This document shows, in pieces, positions 1 to 7,576 of a DNA stretch of 64,000 nucleotides (position 1 is the stretch's first letter; each line of letters opens with the position of its first letter). The stretch comes from Thermocatellispora tengchongensis. GTDB taxonomy: Bacteria > Actinomycetota > Actinomycetes > Streptosporangiales > Streptosporangiaceae. A model generated the notes under the pieces. That model worked only from the letters and a program-made list of their open reading frames with translations, did not search any database and had not been told where the DNA came from. The stretch is from the NCBI RefSeq assembly GCF_014202315.1, contig NZ_JACHGN010000011.1:124001-188000 (forward strand), read 5' to 3'. Both the position numbers and the translations under genes were made by a program.

Positions 1-653
1 CGCGCCCGGTGCATCGCGGCCTCGAACGCGCCGGGCGCGTCCAGCGGCCCGTCCACCAGCCCGGCGAAGCCGACGACCACACGCGCGCCACCGATCTCGG
101 CCAGCCGCACCGTACGCGCGGCGCCGGGATCGAAGCGGACGGTGGAGCCCGCGGGCACGGCCAGGCGGCGGCCGTAGGCGGCGGCGCGGTCGAAGCTCAG
201 CCGCGGGTTGACCTCGAAGAAGTGGAAGTGCGAGGTCACGCTGATCGGCACGGAGGCGGTGTTGACCACCTCGATCTCGGCCGTCTCGGGCGCCGGCTCG
301 GGCCGGTCGGCCGCGATGACCGCGCCGGGGGCCTCGGGGCCCAGGGAGCCGCCGCCGAACGGGTCGGTGACCACGGCGAGCCGGGTGCCGTCGTCGAAGA
401 CGGCCTCGACGTGGATCTCGGTCACGATGTCCGACACGCCGGGCAGCACGTCGTCCGGGCCCAGTACGGCACGGCCCGCCTCGATCGCCTCGGCCAGCCG
501 GGCGCCCTCGCGGGCCGCCTCGCAGACGGCGTCCGAGATCAGCGCGGTCGCCTCGGGGACGTTGAGCCGCAGGCCCCTGGCCCGCCGCGAACGGGCCAGC
601 TCGGCCGCTGTGAACAACAGCAGCCGATCCCGCTCCGTCGGCGTCAGTCTCAC
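1..653 (-). CDS. ureAB: Urease gamma-beta fusion subunit (UreAB), 3' end outside window
   Basis: This is a reverse-strand reading frame with no stop down to base 1, so its last codons lie outside the window. From the GTG at 653 it reads VRLTPTERDRLLLFTAAELA, the start of the urease gamma subunit. After about 100 residues comes a beta-subunit block with NTASVPISVTSHFHFFEVNP and a later VVVGFAG. Gamma and beta are therefore one polypeptide, an arrangement known in some bacteria. It would form the structural part of the nickel urease that hydrolyses urea; the alpha subunit should follow outside the window. A GGAGGAA ribosome site sits just upstream of the GTG. About 217 codons are visible, close to the full fusion length. 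The gene is divergent from the TetR gene at 793, with a palindrome between them. Confidence 0.9.
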   Translation of the reverse strand, partial: MRLTPTERDRLLLFTAAELARSRRARGLRLNVPEATALISDAVCEAAREGARLAEAIEAGRAVLGPDDVLPGVSDIVTEIHVEAVFDDGTRLAVVTDPFGGGSLGPEAPGAVIAADRPEPAPETAEIEVVNTASVPISVTSHFHFFEVNPRLSFDRAAAYGRRLAVPAGSTVRFDPGAARTVRLAEIGGARVVVGFAGLVDGPLDAPGAFEAAMHRA

Positions 654-736
654 GTCTTCCTCCGGATCAGCTCAAGGGGGCGGCACGGCGCCGCGTGCGC
701 TTCGAAACGTCGGGGCCCGACAGAGTTAGAACCGTA

Positions 737-749
737 CTCAAAGTTTGAG
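737..749. promoter_or_regulatory. Palindromic operator candidate between ureAB and tetR
   Basis: A perfect inverted repeat, CTCAAA then G then TTTGAG, lies in the 139-bp gap between the divergent ureAB start (653) and the TetR start (793). Its position suits a TetR operator controlling both genes. Binding is inferred, not shown. Confidence 0.5.
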
Positions 750-792
750 CGCAGATCTAGATTTGACCACGAATCAGGCGAAAGGCACTACG

Positions 793-1389
793 GTGGTCCG
801 CATGGCGCGGGAGTCGAAGATCGCCCTTGACCGGCCCGACATGCGGGCGCACGTGCTCAAGGCCGCCCTGCTGGCGATCGAGGAGGTCGGCTTCGCCCGC
901 CTGCGGATCAGGGACATCGCCGACCGGGCCGGGATGAGCACCGGCCACGTTCTCTACTACTTCGGCAGCCGCGACCGCATCCTCGTCTCCACCCTGCTCA
1001 TGAGCGAGGCCGACCTCGACGAGCGCCGCCGGGCCGAGCTGGCCCACCTGGACGCGCACGCGGCACTGGACCGCCTGGTCGAGCTCTACCTGCCGAAAGG
1101 ACCGCACGACGTGCGCTGGCGGTTGTGGGCCCAGGTCATCGCCCGGCCGCCCGAGGACGAGGAGACGCTGCTCAGGCTCGACGGCTTCTTCCGCTCCTGG
1201 GCGGCCGAGCTGGCCGCCATCGTGCGGCGGCTGTCGGACCTCGGCGCGGAGGCCGCCGAGGACTTCGCGGTCAGGCACTGCCGCCTGATGGACGGCCTGA
1301 GCAACGAGGTCCTGCTCGGCATACCCGGCCACGACGCGGCCTGGGCGAAGAAGGCCGTGCTCGCGTCCATGCGCCGCGAGCTCGGGTGA
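793..1389 (+). CDS. TetR-family regulator, divergent from urease gene
   Basis: A 198-residue TetR-type repressor. The N-terminal helix-turn-helix is visible as LRIRDIADRAGMSTGHVLYY followed by FGSRDRIL, the usual TetR recognition-helix signature. The C-terminal ligand domain is not assignable to an effector. I chose the GTG at 793 because AAAGG at 781-785 is well spaced; the ATG at 802 is an alternative, and a TTG at 745 would extend the frame into the palindrome. Its head-to-head position with ureAB and the shared palindrome suggest it controls the urease operon and itself. A link to nitrogen or purine breakdown is only inference. Confidence 0.85.
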   Translation: MVRMARESKIALDRPDMRAHVLKAALLAIEEVGFARLRIRDIADRAGMSTGHVLYYFGSRDRILVSTLLMSEADLDERRRAELAHLDAHAALDRLVELYLPKGPHDVRWRLWAQVIARPPEDEETLLRLDGFFRSWAAELAAIVRRLSDLGAEAAEDFAVRHCRLMDGLSNEVLLGIPGHDAAWAKKAVLASMRRELG

Positions 1390-1450
1390 CGCCGCGCCGG
1401 GCCCCGGCCCGGCATCGCCTCAAGGTCCCACAGAACGCGAGGCCGGGTGC

Positions 1451-2326
1451 TCACCGCCTGACGGGCGTTCGCGGACCGTGGCTCCCGCGGTCCCGCACCG
1501 CCTCCGCGATGATCCCGGCCGCCCTCGCCATGCCGGCGGCGTTGGGATGGTACGGGTACGCGGGAGAGGCCGGCACCGCGCCTTCCAGCCAGCGCCGCGC
1601 GGGCGGCTCGCACAGGCCGTGCCGGGCGCTGGGCCGGCGGATGTCCACGTAGATCGCGTCATGCGCGGCGGCCTGCCGGGCCAGCATCGCCATCAGGCGG
1701 TCGAACGTGGCCTGCAGATAGTCCGCGTCGGCGGACGTGAAGGGGTCGGCCGGGTAACAGCCGCCTCGGCGCCAGTACGTCAGGTAGCCGACCACGACCA
1801 CGTCGGCGCGGGGAGACCGGCGGTGGATCTCCTCCAGCGCCGCGGCCACCTTCGGCGCGGTGGCGTCGATCCGGGCGGCGTACTGGTCGACGCCGTCCAC
1901 GGTGTGGCGCTCCCGGCAGGTCGGCCCGGTGGGCGGGGGCTGGGGGTTCGCGCAGGTCACGAAGGCCGACCCCAGGAGGATGTCGTTGGCCCCGATCGCG
2001 AGCGTGACCAGGTCGGTGTCGGGGCGCAGTGCGTCGTACTGCGGGGCGACCTCGCCGAACTGGCGTCCGGCGAGGTCGGTCGTCTTCGCCCCCGAGCAGG
2101 TCACGTCGGTGAGCGCGGCACGCAGGAGCCCGGCCAGCACGTGCGGCCAGTTCCGGTCGGAGCGCAGGCACGTGGCGTCGATCTCGCGGGGGATCAGCGG
2201 GCCCGCGGCCGAGGAGTCTCCGAGTGCCACGTACCGGAGCGGCGGCGCGGACGCCGCGGCCGGCGTCGCGATCAGGCCGGCGGCGAGCACCGGAGCCAGT
2301 GACAGTCCCAGACGTCGGACCCGCAT
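1451..2326 (-). CDS. Secreted SGNH/GDSL hydrolase
   Basis: A 291-residue secreted esterase/lipase of the SGNH fold. The N-terminus MRVRRLGLSLAPVLAAGLIA with following AAASA looks like a Sec signal peptide. The catalytic serine lies in LRYVALGDSSAAGP (block I), the block III GAND motif appears as AIGANDILL, and the final block holds the catalytic histidine in YPYHPNAAGM. Several cysteines (TCLRSD, TCSGAK, TCANPQ, TCRERH) suggest disulfides, as in secreted actinomycete lipases of the SCO1725 type. The start ATG follows GAGGAGG. It lies 37 bp downstream of the ACS-type MFS gene on the same strand and may be cotranscribed with it. The substrate is unknown. Confidence 0.88.
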   Translation of the reverse strand: MRVRRLGLSLAPVLAAGLIATPAAASAPPLRYVALGDSSAAGPLIPREIDATCLRSDRNWPHVLAGLLRAALTDVTCSGAKTTDLAGRQFGEVAPQYDALRPDTDLVTLAIGANDILLGSAFVTCANPQPPPTGPTCRERHTVDGVDQYAARIDATAPKVAAALEEIHRRSPRADVVVVGYLTYWRRGGCYPADPFTSADADYLQATFDRLMAMLARQAAAHDAIYVDIRRPSARHGLCEPPARRWLEGAVPASPAYPYHPNAAGMARAAGIIAEAVRDRGSHGPRTPVRR

Positions 2327-2363
2327 CGGACCTCCTCATCGATCGATACGTCGCGCGGGGCAG

Positions 2364-3698
2364 TCACGCCGGCGCCGCCGTACGCCGCTCCCCCGGCGTC
2401 GCCTCGTCCGCGGCCTGCCGGCGGATCGACAACGCGAGCATGGGCACCAGGGCGAGGCCGACGAGCGAGGCGGCGGCGAGGACGTAGTACGGCGCGACCA
2501 GGCTTCCGGTGGCCTCCTCGACCAGGCCGTAGACGTAGGGGCCGACGAACCCCCCGGTGATGCCGATCATGTTGATGAAGGCCAGGCCGACCGCCGCCAC
2601 CAGGCCGGACATCCGCGACATGGCGACCGACCAGAACAGCGGCAGGGTGCCGAGGGCGAAGAAGTTGGCGACGAAGACCAGGCCGATGCTCAGCACCGCG
2701 CTCGTGGAGGCGATGAAGCCGATCAGGATGACCGTGCCCGCGGCGGCGCACAGCCCGATCAGCGTGACCTCGCGGCCGAAACGGCGCTTGAGCCACGGGA
2801 ACAGCAGGACGCCCGCCAGGCCCGAGATGCCGCCGCCGCCCGCCACGACCCCGATGAGGAAGGGGCTTTCCAGGCCGAGCGACTGCAGGAGCGCGGGGAA
2901 GTTGAAGCCCACGCCGGCGCCGATCACCTGGTTGATGAAGTAGATCCCGGCGAGAAGGAGCACCGTGGGGTGGCCGAACGCCAGGCGCAGCCTCCCGTGC
3001 GTACGCGACTGCGCCGGGGCGCCCTGGTTCACGGCCCGCTCGGTGAGCACGGCCGCCTCCTCCTGGGTGAGCCAGCGCGCGTCGGCCGGCCGCGCGGGCA
3101 GGGCGAACCAGACCAGCGCTCCGACGAGGACCGTGACGAGCCCTTCGACCAGGAACATCCACTGCCAGCCGTGCAGGCCGCCCAGGCCGTCCAGTTCCAT
3201 GAGCGCGCCGCCCATGGGCGACCCGATGAAGATCGCGATACAGGGGGCGGTGTAGATCAGGCCCACGATCGTCACGCGGTGCTTCTGGGAGAACCACAGC
3301 GTGACCATGTACATCATGGCCGGGAAGAGGCCCGCCTCCGCGGCGCCGAGCAGCAGCCGCAGGATGTAGAACGACAGCTCGTTCTGCACGAACATCATGG
3401 CGGCCGACACCGCGCCCCACGTCACCGCGATGCGGGTGATCCACACGCGGGCGCCGACACGGTAGAGGACCAGGTTGCTCGGCACCTCCAGCAGGGCGTA
3501 GCTCACGAAGAACAGGCCCGCGCCCAGCCCGTACGCGGCCGCGCTGATCCCGACGTCGGCCTCCAGCGCCGTCTTGGCGAGGGCGACGTTGGTCCGGTCG
3601 ACGTAGGACATGAAGTAGGCGATGCCGAGCACCGGCAGCAGCCGTTTGACGGCCTTCCTCGTCGCGAGTTCGTGCAGCAGATCTTTCGCGTTCGTCAT
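2364..3698 (-). CDS. MFS transporter, anion:cation symporter (ACS) family
   Basis: A 444-residue, 12-helix major facilitator. The first helix carries GIAYFMSYVDRTNVALAK, the YxDRxN signature of the ACS family (tartrate, phthalate and glucarate porters). A typical A-loop follows, with PSNLVLYRVGARVWITR, and RLLLGAAEAGLFPAMMYMV marks helix 5. A charged central loop (about residues 205-240) separates the halves. It probably imports an organic anion by proton symport. It is divergent from the TetR gene at 3902, with a perfect inverted repeat between them, so that TetR likely controls it. The substrate cannot be read from the sequence. Confidence 0.88.
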   Translation of the reverse strand: MTNAKDLLHELATRKAVKRLLPVLGIAYFMSYVDRTNVALAKTALEADVGISAAAYGLGAGLFFVSYALLEVPSNLVLYRVGARVWITRIAVTWGAVSAAMMFVQNELSFYILRLLLGAAEAGLFPAMMYMVTLWFSQKHRVTIVGLIYTAPCIAIFIGSPMGGALMELDGLGGLHGWQWMFLVEGLVTVLVGALVWFALPARPADARWLTQEEAAVLTERAVNQGAPAQSRTHGRLRLAFGHPTVLLLAGIYFINQVIGAGVGFNFPALLQSLGLESPFLIGVVAGGGGISGLAGVLLFPWLKRRFGREVTLIGLCAAAGTVILIGFIASTSAVLSIGLVFVANFFALGTLPLFWSVAMSRMSGLVAAVGLAFINMIGITGGFVGPYVYGLVEEATGSLVAPYYVLAAASLVGLALVPMLALSIRRQAADEATPGERRTAAPA

Positions 3699-3800
3699 GG
3701 GGCGCCCTTCCGGAGGTGGCCAGGTTCAAGGGGGGTGTCCGGGGCGTCCGGACCGGAACGGCCGGGGGAAGCGAACAGGTCGTGCGACTCTCTGACGTGC

Positions 3801-3816
3801 GATACTACCGAGTATC
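3801..3816. promoter_or_regulatory. TetR operator candidate between MFS and tetR genes
   Basis: A perfect inverted repeat with arms GATACT and AGTATC around ACCG lies in the divergent gap, 103 bp before the MFS start and 86 bp before the TetR start. It is the likely binding site of the adjacent TetR protein. Confidence 0.55.
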
Positions 3817-3901
3817 ACGTTAAATCTGGCTCACTGCGGTGTCAACCGCCCCAGTCAGCCCGTGCGACGATGAACCCGGTCGCGGCGAGGAGGAGAAGTC
3901 G

Positions 3902-4522
3902 GTGAGTGCGAGCCCCGGATCGGTGCCCGAGGTGCGGTGGAGGATCCTCGACGCCGCGGCGGAGGCGTTCATGCGCAGCGGGTTCGCCAACGCCACGGTG
4001 GACGACATCGCGCGCGACGTGGGGGCCACCAAGGGCCTGGTCTACTACCACTTCCGCTCGAAGTTCGACATCCTGCTCGCGGTCTACGAGGAGGGCATGC
4101 GCCGCGTCCGCGAGCAGGTCGAACCACACGCCCAGGGCCCGGGGGCCGGCCGCGACCGGCTCGCGGCCATGTCGGTCGCGCACGAGCTCAACCTGATGGA
4201 GAACCCCGCCTACCACCACGTCATCCACCAGGCGGTGCGGGGCGAGGTGTCCACCGCGCTCAAGGAGCGCCAGCGCGAGGCCCTGCTGGCCCTGAACCGG
4301 CTCCGGCGCGAGTACGAGCTGATGTTCCGCCGCGTCGTCCAGGAGGGCATCGACGACGGGTCGCTGCGCCCGGTCGAGGCGTCCCTGGCCGCGAGAATCC
4401 TGCTCGGCAACCTCAACGCCGTCGACATGTGGTACCGCAAGACCGAGGGCCAGCCGGCCGACGAGCTGCGCGCCCTCGCTCACCGGATCGTCGACCTCCT
4501 CATCGGGGGCCTCGCGGCGTGA
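3902..4522 (+). CDS. TetR-family regulator next to ACS transporter
   Basis: A 206-residue TetR protein. The DNA-binding region reads ILDAAAEAFMRSGFANATVD, then DIARDVGATKGLVYYHFRSK, a textbook TetR_N domain with the YYHF recognition helix. The GTG at 3902 is preferred because GAGGAGG lies about 8 bases upstream. A GTG at 3839 gives a longer frame, but its first 21 residues are low complexity and unlike the family. It is divergent from the MFS gene, and the GATACT/AGTATC palindrome sits in the gap. It is probably a local, self-limiting repressor of the transporter. Confidence 0.87.
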   Translation: MSASPGSVPEVRWRILDAAAEAFMRSGFANATVDDIARDVGATKGLVYYHFRSKFDILLAVYEEGMRRVREQVEPHAQGPGAGRDRLAAMSVAHELNLMENPAYHHVIHQAVRGEVSTALKERQREALLALNRLRREYELMFRRVVQEGIDDGSLRPVEASLAARILLGNLNAVDMWYRKTEGQPADELRALAHRIVDLLIGGLAA

Positions 4523-4558
4523 GCCGACGGGCGGCCCGGAGCGGGCGACCGGCCCGGC

Positions 4559-4972
4559 CTACTGTGCGCGCAACCGGCTCAGCAACTCGGTGGCGGCGTC
4601 CGCGATCTCATCGTCCAGGGAGCCGGCCGCGAGTTCCAGCATGGGGACGGCGCCGGGTACGTCGCCCGCCCGGGCCCGCAGTGCGCCCAGGTCCAGAGCG
4701 GCGGCCTCGATGACGTCCTCGATCCGGGCCTCCACGAGTTCGACGAGATGGCGCTCCTGAGCGGCGGTGTCGCCCGCCCGTCCCTCCAGGCGCGCGAGTT
4801 CCAGCAGCGCCCGCGGGGCGTGCACGGGGTGGCCGAGGGAGACGGCTTCGTCGAACGCCGACCGGGCCTCCTGGTCGTCGCCACGCCCCTGATACAGGCG
4901 GCCGAGGGCCAGCAGGGCCATCGACGCCGCCAGCACGTCGGTCCCGGTCGCGGCGATCATCACCGGGATCAT
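4559..4972 (-). CDS. Small TPR-like protein downstream of marR
   Basis: A 137-residue frame with alternating helices resembling degenerate tetratricopeptide repeats: LALGRLYQGRGDDQEARSAF, then LLELARLEGRAGDTAAQERH, then LGALRARAGDVPGAVPMLEL. Each block has the A/G/L spacing of TPR helix pairs. The open frame continues upstream through MarR in another frame, but that part is a proline/arginine-rich shadow, so I place the start at the ATG at 4972. It has no convincing ribosome site and may be coupled to MarR, which ends 30 bp upstream. The TPR block lacks a capping domain, so this could be a fragment of a larger protein. Confidence 0.5.
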   Translation of the reverse strand: MIPVMIAATGTDVLAASMALLALGRLYQGRGDDQEARSAFDEAVSLGHPVHAPRALLELARLEGRAGDTAAQERHLVELVEARIEDVIEAAALDLGALRARAGDVPGAVPMLELAAGSLDDEIADAATELLSRLRAQ

Positions 4973-5001
4973 CGCGGTGCCGGGCTGGGCCTGGCCACGC
5001 T

Positions 5002-5532
5002 TCAGCAGGACGAGCCGGGCCGGGGGTAGGCGGTCTCGGGGGCGTTCGCGCGCAGGTTGGCCAGGATCCTGGCGGACGCGCGCGTGATCGCCTCCAGCTC
5101 GTCCTCGCCGAGAGGCTCGATCAGCCAGCGGCGGATGTGGGCGACCCGTCTGGGCAGCGCGGCGGCGATGGCCCGGCGTCCCTCGGGGGTGAGCACGATC
5201 TCGGTGCCTCGGGGGGTGTCGGCGCAGGCTTCGCGGGTGATGAGGCCCCGGCCCGCCATGCGGGTGAGGTGGTGGTGCAGGCGGCTCTTCTCGAACTGGG
5301 TGACCCCGCTGAGCTGGTAGGCCCGCAGCCGTCCGCCCGGCGCGTTCAGCAACGCCGTCAAGATGGCGAGGTCGGGCTCGGACAGGCCGGTCTCGCGCTG
5401 CAACTGCTGGGCCATCTGCCGCCAGAAGTGCACCTGCATCTCGAAGAAGGCGTTCCACGCGCGCTCCTCGCGCGCGGAGAGCGCCCCTGGCTCGTCTCCG
5501 CCTCGGTCGTCATCGCGCTCAAGGTGTGCCAC
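5002..5532 (-). CDS. MarR-family regulator
   Basis: A 176-residue winged-helix MarR protein. Residues 45-95 hold the DNA-binding region, with GLSEPDLAILTALLNAPGGR, QLSGVTQFEKSRLHHHLTRM and the wing GLITREACADTPRGTEIVLT. The N-terminal helix with FFEMQVHFWRQMAQQLQRET and the C-terminal helix form the dimer interface. It is divergent from the flavin oxidoreductase operon at 5687, and the gap holds paired palindromic elements and a promoter-like TTGACG/TACGGT. It is likely a ligand-responsive repressor of that catabolic operon. The C-terminus ends PGSSC, so a redox role is possible but unsupported. Confidence 0.85.
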   Translation of the reverse strand: MAHLERDDDRGGDEPGALSAREERAWNAFFEMQVHFWRQMAQQLQRETGLSEPDLAILTALLNAPGGRLRAYQLSGVTQFEKSRLHHHLTRMAGRGLITREACADTPRGTEIVLTPEGRRAIAAALPRRVAHIRRWLIEPLGEDELEAITRASARILANLRANAPETAYPRPGSSC

Positions 5533-5552
5533 GCCGCGATCCTACCCCAGCC

Positions 5553-5602
5553 GGTTGACGCGTCATCTCGGGCGGGGCTACGGTCGAGGTGACACATCAA
5601 CC
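5553..5602. promoter_or_regulatory. Promoter and MarR operator candidate
   Basis: The left element GGTTGACGCGTCA (5553-5565) and the right element TGACACATCAACC (5590-5602) are inverted copies matching at 11 of 13 bases. TGACGCGTCA at 5556-5565 is itself a perfect palindrome. A promoter-like TTGACG (5555-5560) and TACGGT (5579-5584), spaced 18 bp, overlap the left element and point toward the gene at 5687. This layout fits repression by the divergent MarR protein. Confidence 0.45.
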
Positions 5603-5686
5603 CCTAATGTGGAAGCAGGTCGTCGTGACCATCCTCACCATCACCGGCCGCGGGAGGCCGGTGCCGCCCGCGGCGGGGAGCCCGCG

Positions 5687-6766
5687 GTGAAGTTCCTGGT
5701 GCTGCCGCACCTGTCGAGCGAGCGCAAGCCGCCGACGGTGCGCCTGGCCGAGCAGGTCGACAACGCGGTGCTGGCCGAGCGGCTCGGCTTCGACGGCTAC
5801 GGCATCGGCGAACGGCACGAGCGGCCGTTCGAGGAGTCCGCCCCGCCCGTCATCCTGGCCAACATCGCCGCGCGCACCTCCACGATCCGGCTGTTCACGA
5901 CGGTCGCCACGCTCAGCCTGCTCGATCCGGTACGCGCCTTCGAGGACTACTCCACCCTGGACCACCTCTCCGGCGGCCGGCTCGAACTGATCATCGGCAA
6001 GGGCAACGGCCCCAAGTCGGCCGCGATGTTCGGCGTGACAAAGGACGACCAGCGAGAACGCCACCGGGAGAACTACGAGCTGTTCCGGCGGCTGTGGCAG
6101 GAGGACAGCGTCACCTGGCAGGGCCGCCACCGGCCCCCGCTGACCGGCGCCGAGGTGCGCCCCCGCCCGATGCGGCCGCTGCGGATCTGGCACGGCAGCG
6201 CGACCAGCAAGGAGTCGGTGGAGCTGGCCGCGCGCCACGGCGACCCGCTGTTCTCCTCCAACGGCGGAGGGCCCATCGAGCCGTACGCCGAGCTCATCCG
6301 GCACTACCGGGAGCAGTGGGCGCTGCACGGCCACGACCCGGCCGACGCCCTGGTCGGCGCGGGCACGGCCGGCTACTACGGCCACCGCGACAGCCGCACG
6401 GCGATCGAGCGCTACCGGCCGATCTTCGAGGAACGGCTGGCCGTGAACAACCGCTACGGCCACTACCTGACCTTCACCTCGCTGGAGGACTTCGTCGAGC
6501 GCAGTTCGGCGCTGGTGGGCAGCCCGCAGCAGATCATCGAGAAGGTGCACCGCTACCACGAGCGGTTCGGGCACGAGGTGCTGCACATCCACGTCGACGG
6601 CGACCTGCTGAGCCCGCGCGAGTATCTGGAGACCCTGGAGCTGTTCCAGAGCGAGATCGCGCCCGTGTTGCGCAAGGAGCTGCCCAGCCGCCCTCTCGCC
6701 GACCCCTCGATCCCGCCGTGGCCGGAGACGTTCTTCTCCTCCCTCACCAGGGGGAGCCGCGCATGA
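5687..6766 (+). CDS. LLM-class flavin-dependent oxidoreductase
   Basis: A 359-residue luciferase-like monooxygenase-fold protein. Family marks are LAERLGFDGYGIGERHE near the start, VATLSLLDPVRAFEDYSTLD, then HLSGGRLELIIGKGN (the conserved SGGR/G.G strand) and LVGSPQQIIEKVHRYHERFG near the C-terminus. It should use reduced flavin supplied by a separate reductase to oxygenate or otherwise oxidise an organic substrate. The frame is open far upstream, but the family-like sequence begins at the GTG at 5687, which has GGGGAG before it. Its stop overlaps the next start (ATGA). It is the first gene of an operon with CnbZ-like, esterase and rhamnosidase genes. Confidence 0.85.
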   Translation: MKFLVLPHLSSERKPPTVRLAEQVDNAVLAERLGFDGYGIGERHERPFEESAPPVILANIAARTSTIRLFTTVATLSLLDPVRAFEDYSTLDHLSGGRLELIIGKGNGPKSAAMFGVTKDDQRERHRENYELFRRLWQEDSVTWQGRHRPPLTGAEVRPRPMRPLRIWHGSATSKESVELAARHGDPLFSSNGGGPIEPYAELIRHYREQWALHGHDPADALVGAGTAGYYGHRDSRTAIERYRPIFEERLAVNNRYGHYLTFTSLEDFVERSSALVGSPQQIIEKVHRYHERFGHEVLHIHVDGDLLSPREYLETLELFQSEIAPVLRKELPSRPLADPSIPPWPETFFSSLTRGSRA

Positions 6767-7542
6767 GCACGCCGAACGCCGCGGGCGGCTACGCCTACCT
6801 GCCCGGCCTCACCTTCGCCGCCCGGGGGGTGGCCGCGCTGCCCGGGTTCACGATCGTCCGGGCGGTCCTGCCCGGACCCGTGCCCCTGGGCGAGGGGTTC
6901 GCCGCGGTGGAGCGGCACCTCAAGGAGGCGGGCCGGCCGCTGGAGGCGCTGTGCGGCATGGAACTGCGCATGCCGCGGGCGCTGGACCGCCAGGGCTTCA
7001 TCGACTTCAACTCCGCCTACGTCGCGCAGCTCCGCGCCTGGGGCCTGCTGCGCGACGGCGCGCCGCCGCTGGCCCGCACCAACGTGATCCCCGTGGCCGA
7101 TCCACCGCCGCAGACCGGCGTCCTCGCCTTCTCCTACACCGTCCCGGACGGCGGCGACGTCCCGGCGTACGTCGTGTCCGGCGCGGCCGAGGTGCCCGCC
7201 GGCGCCGGATACCCCGAAGGGATCGTGCGGCCGGGTGAGACCGGGCAGGAGGCGATGGCGGCGAAGACCGCCTCGATCGTCGGCGACATCCTGGACTGCC
7301 TGGCCGGCCTGGGCGTCCCGTGGACCCCGGCCGCCCAGGTGCACCTGTACTCGCCGCACACCACCGCCGCGACGGCGGCCTTCGACGGGATCGCCGGGCT
7401 CGCCGGGGTCGCGCCCGCTCACGGCATCGTGTGGCACCGCGCCCGGCCGCCGGTCACGGGGCTGGAGATGGAGATCGACGTCCGACGCCACCGCGACGAG
7501 ATCGCCGCGGACCGGCCAAGTAAGCGCGGACCGGCCAAGTAA
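6763..7542 (+). CDS. CnbZ/RidA-like protein (aminomuconate-deaminase type)
   Basis: A 259-residue soluble protein starting in the ATGA overlap with the flavin oxidoreductase. Around residues 55-135 it reads LCGMELRMPRALDRQGFIDF, then NSAYVAQLRAWGLLRDG and LARTNVIPVADPPP. This pattern resembles RidA-like proteins annotated as 2-amino-5-chloromuconate deaminase (CnbZ), recognised from memory. If right, it would deaminate an enamine or imine in aromatic breakdown, which suits a flavin oxygenase partner. The C-terminus is set by a 19-bp triplicated repeat, and the natural stop lies in the second copy (7540-7542). The family call is moderate and the substrate is unknown. Confidence 0.6.
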   Translation: MSTPNAAGGYAYLPGLTFAARGVAALPGFTIVRAVLPGPVPLGEGFAAVERHLKEAGRPLEALCGMELRMPRALDRQGFIDFNSAYVAQLRAWGLLRDGAPPLARTNVIPVADPPPQTGVLAFSYTVPDGGDVPAYVVSGAAEVPAGAGYPEGIVRPGETGQEAMAAKTASIVGDILDCLAGLGVPWTPAAQVHLYSPHTTAATAAFDGIAGLAGVAPAHGIVWHRARPPVTGLEMEIDVRRHRDEIAADRPSKRGPAK

Positions 7543-7563
7543 GCGCGGACCGGCCAAGTAAGC
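7507..7563 (+). repeat. 19-bp tandem repeat x3 with a TAA in each reading frame
   Basis: Three perfect head-to-tail copies (7507-7525, 7526-7544, 7545-7563) of a 19-bp unit beginning GCGGACCGG and containing AAGTAA. Because 19 is not a multiple of 3, the TAA falls in a different frame in each copy (7521, 7540, 7559), so all three forward frames stop here. The unit overlaps the 3' end of the CnbZ-like gene and ends 13 bp before the esterase start. Confidence 0.95.
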
Positions 7564-7576
7564 ACCGAGGAAGCAG

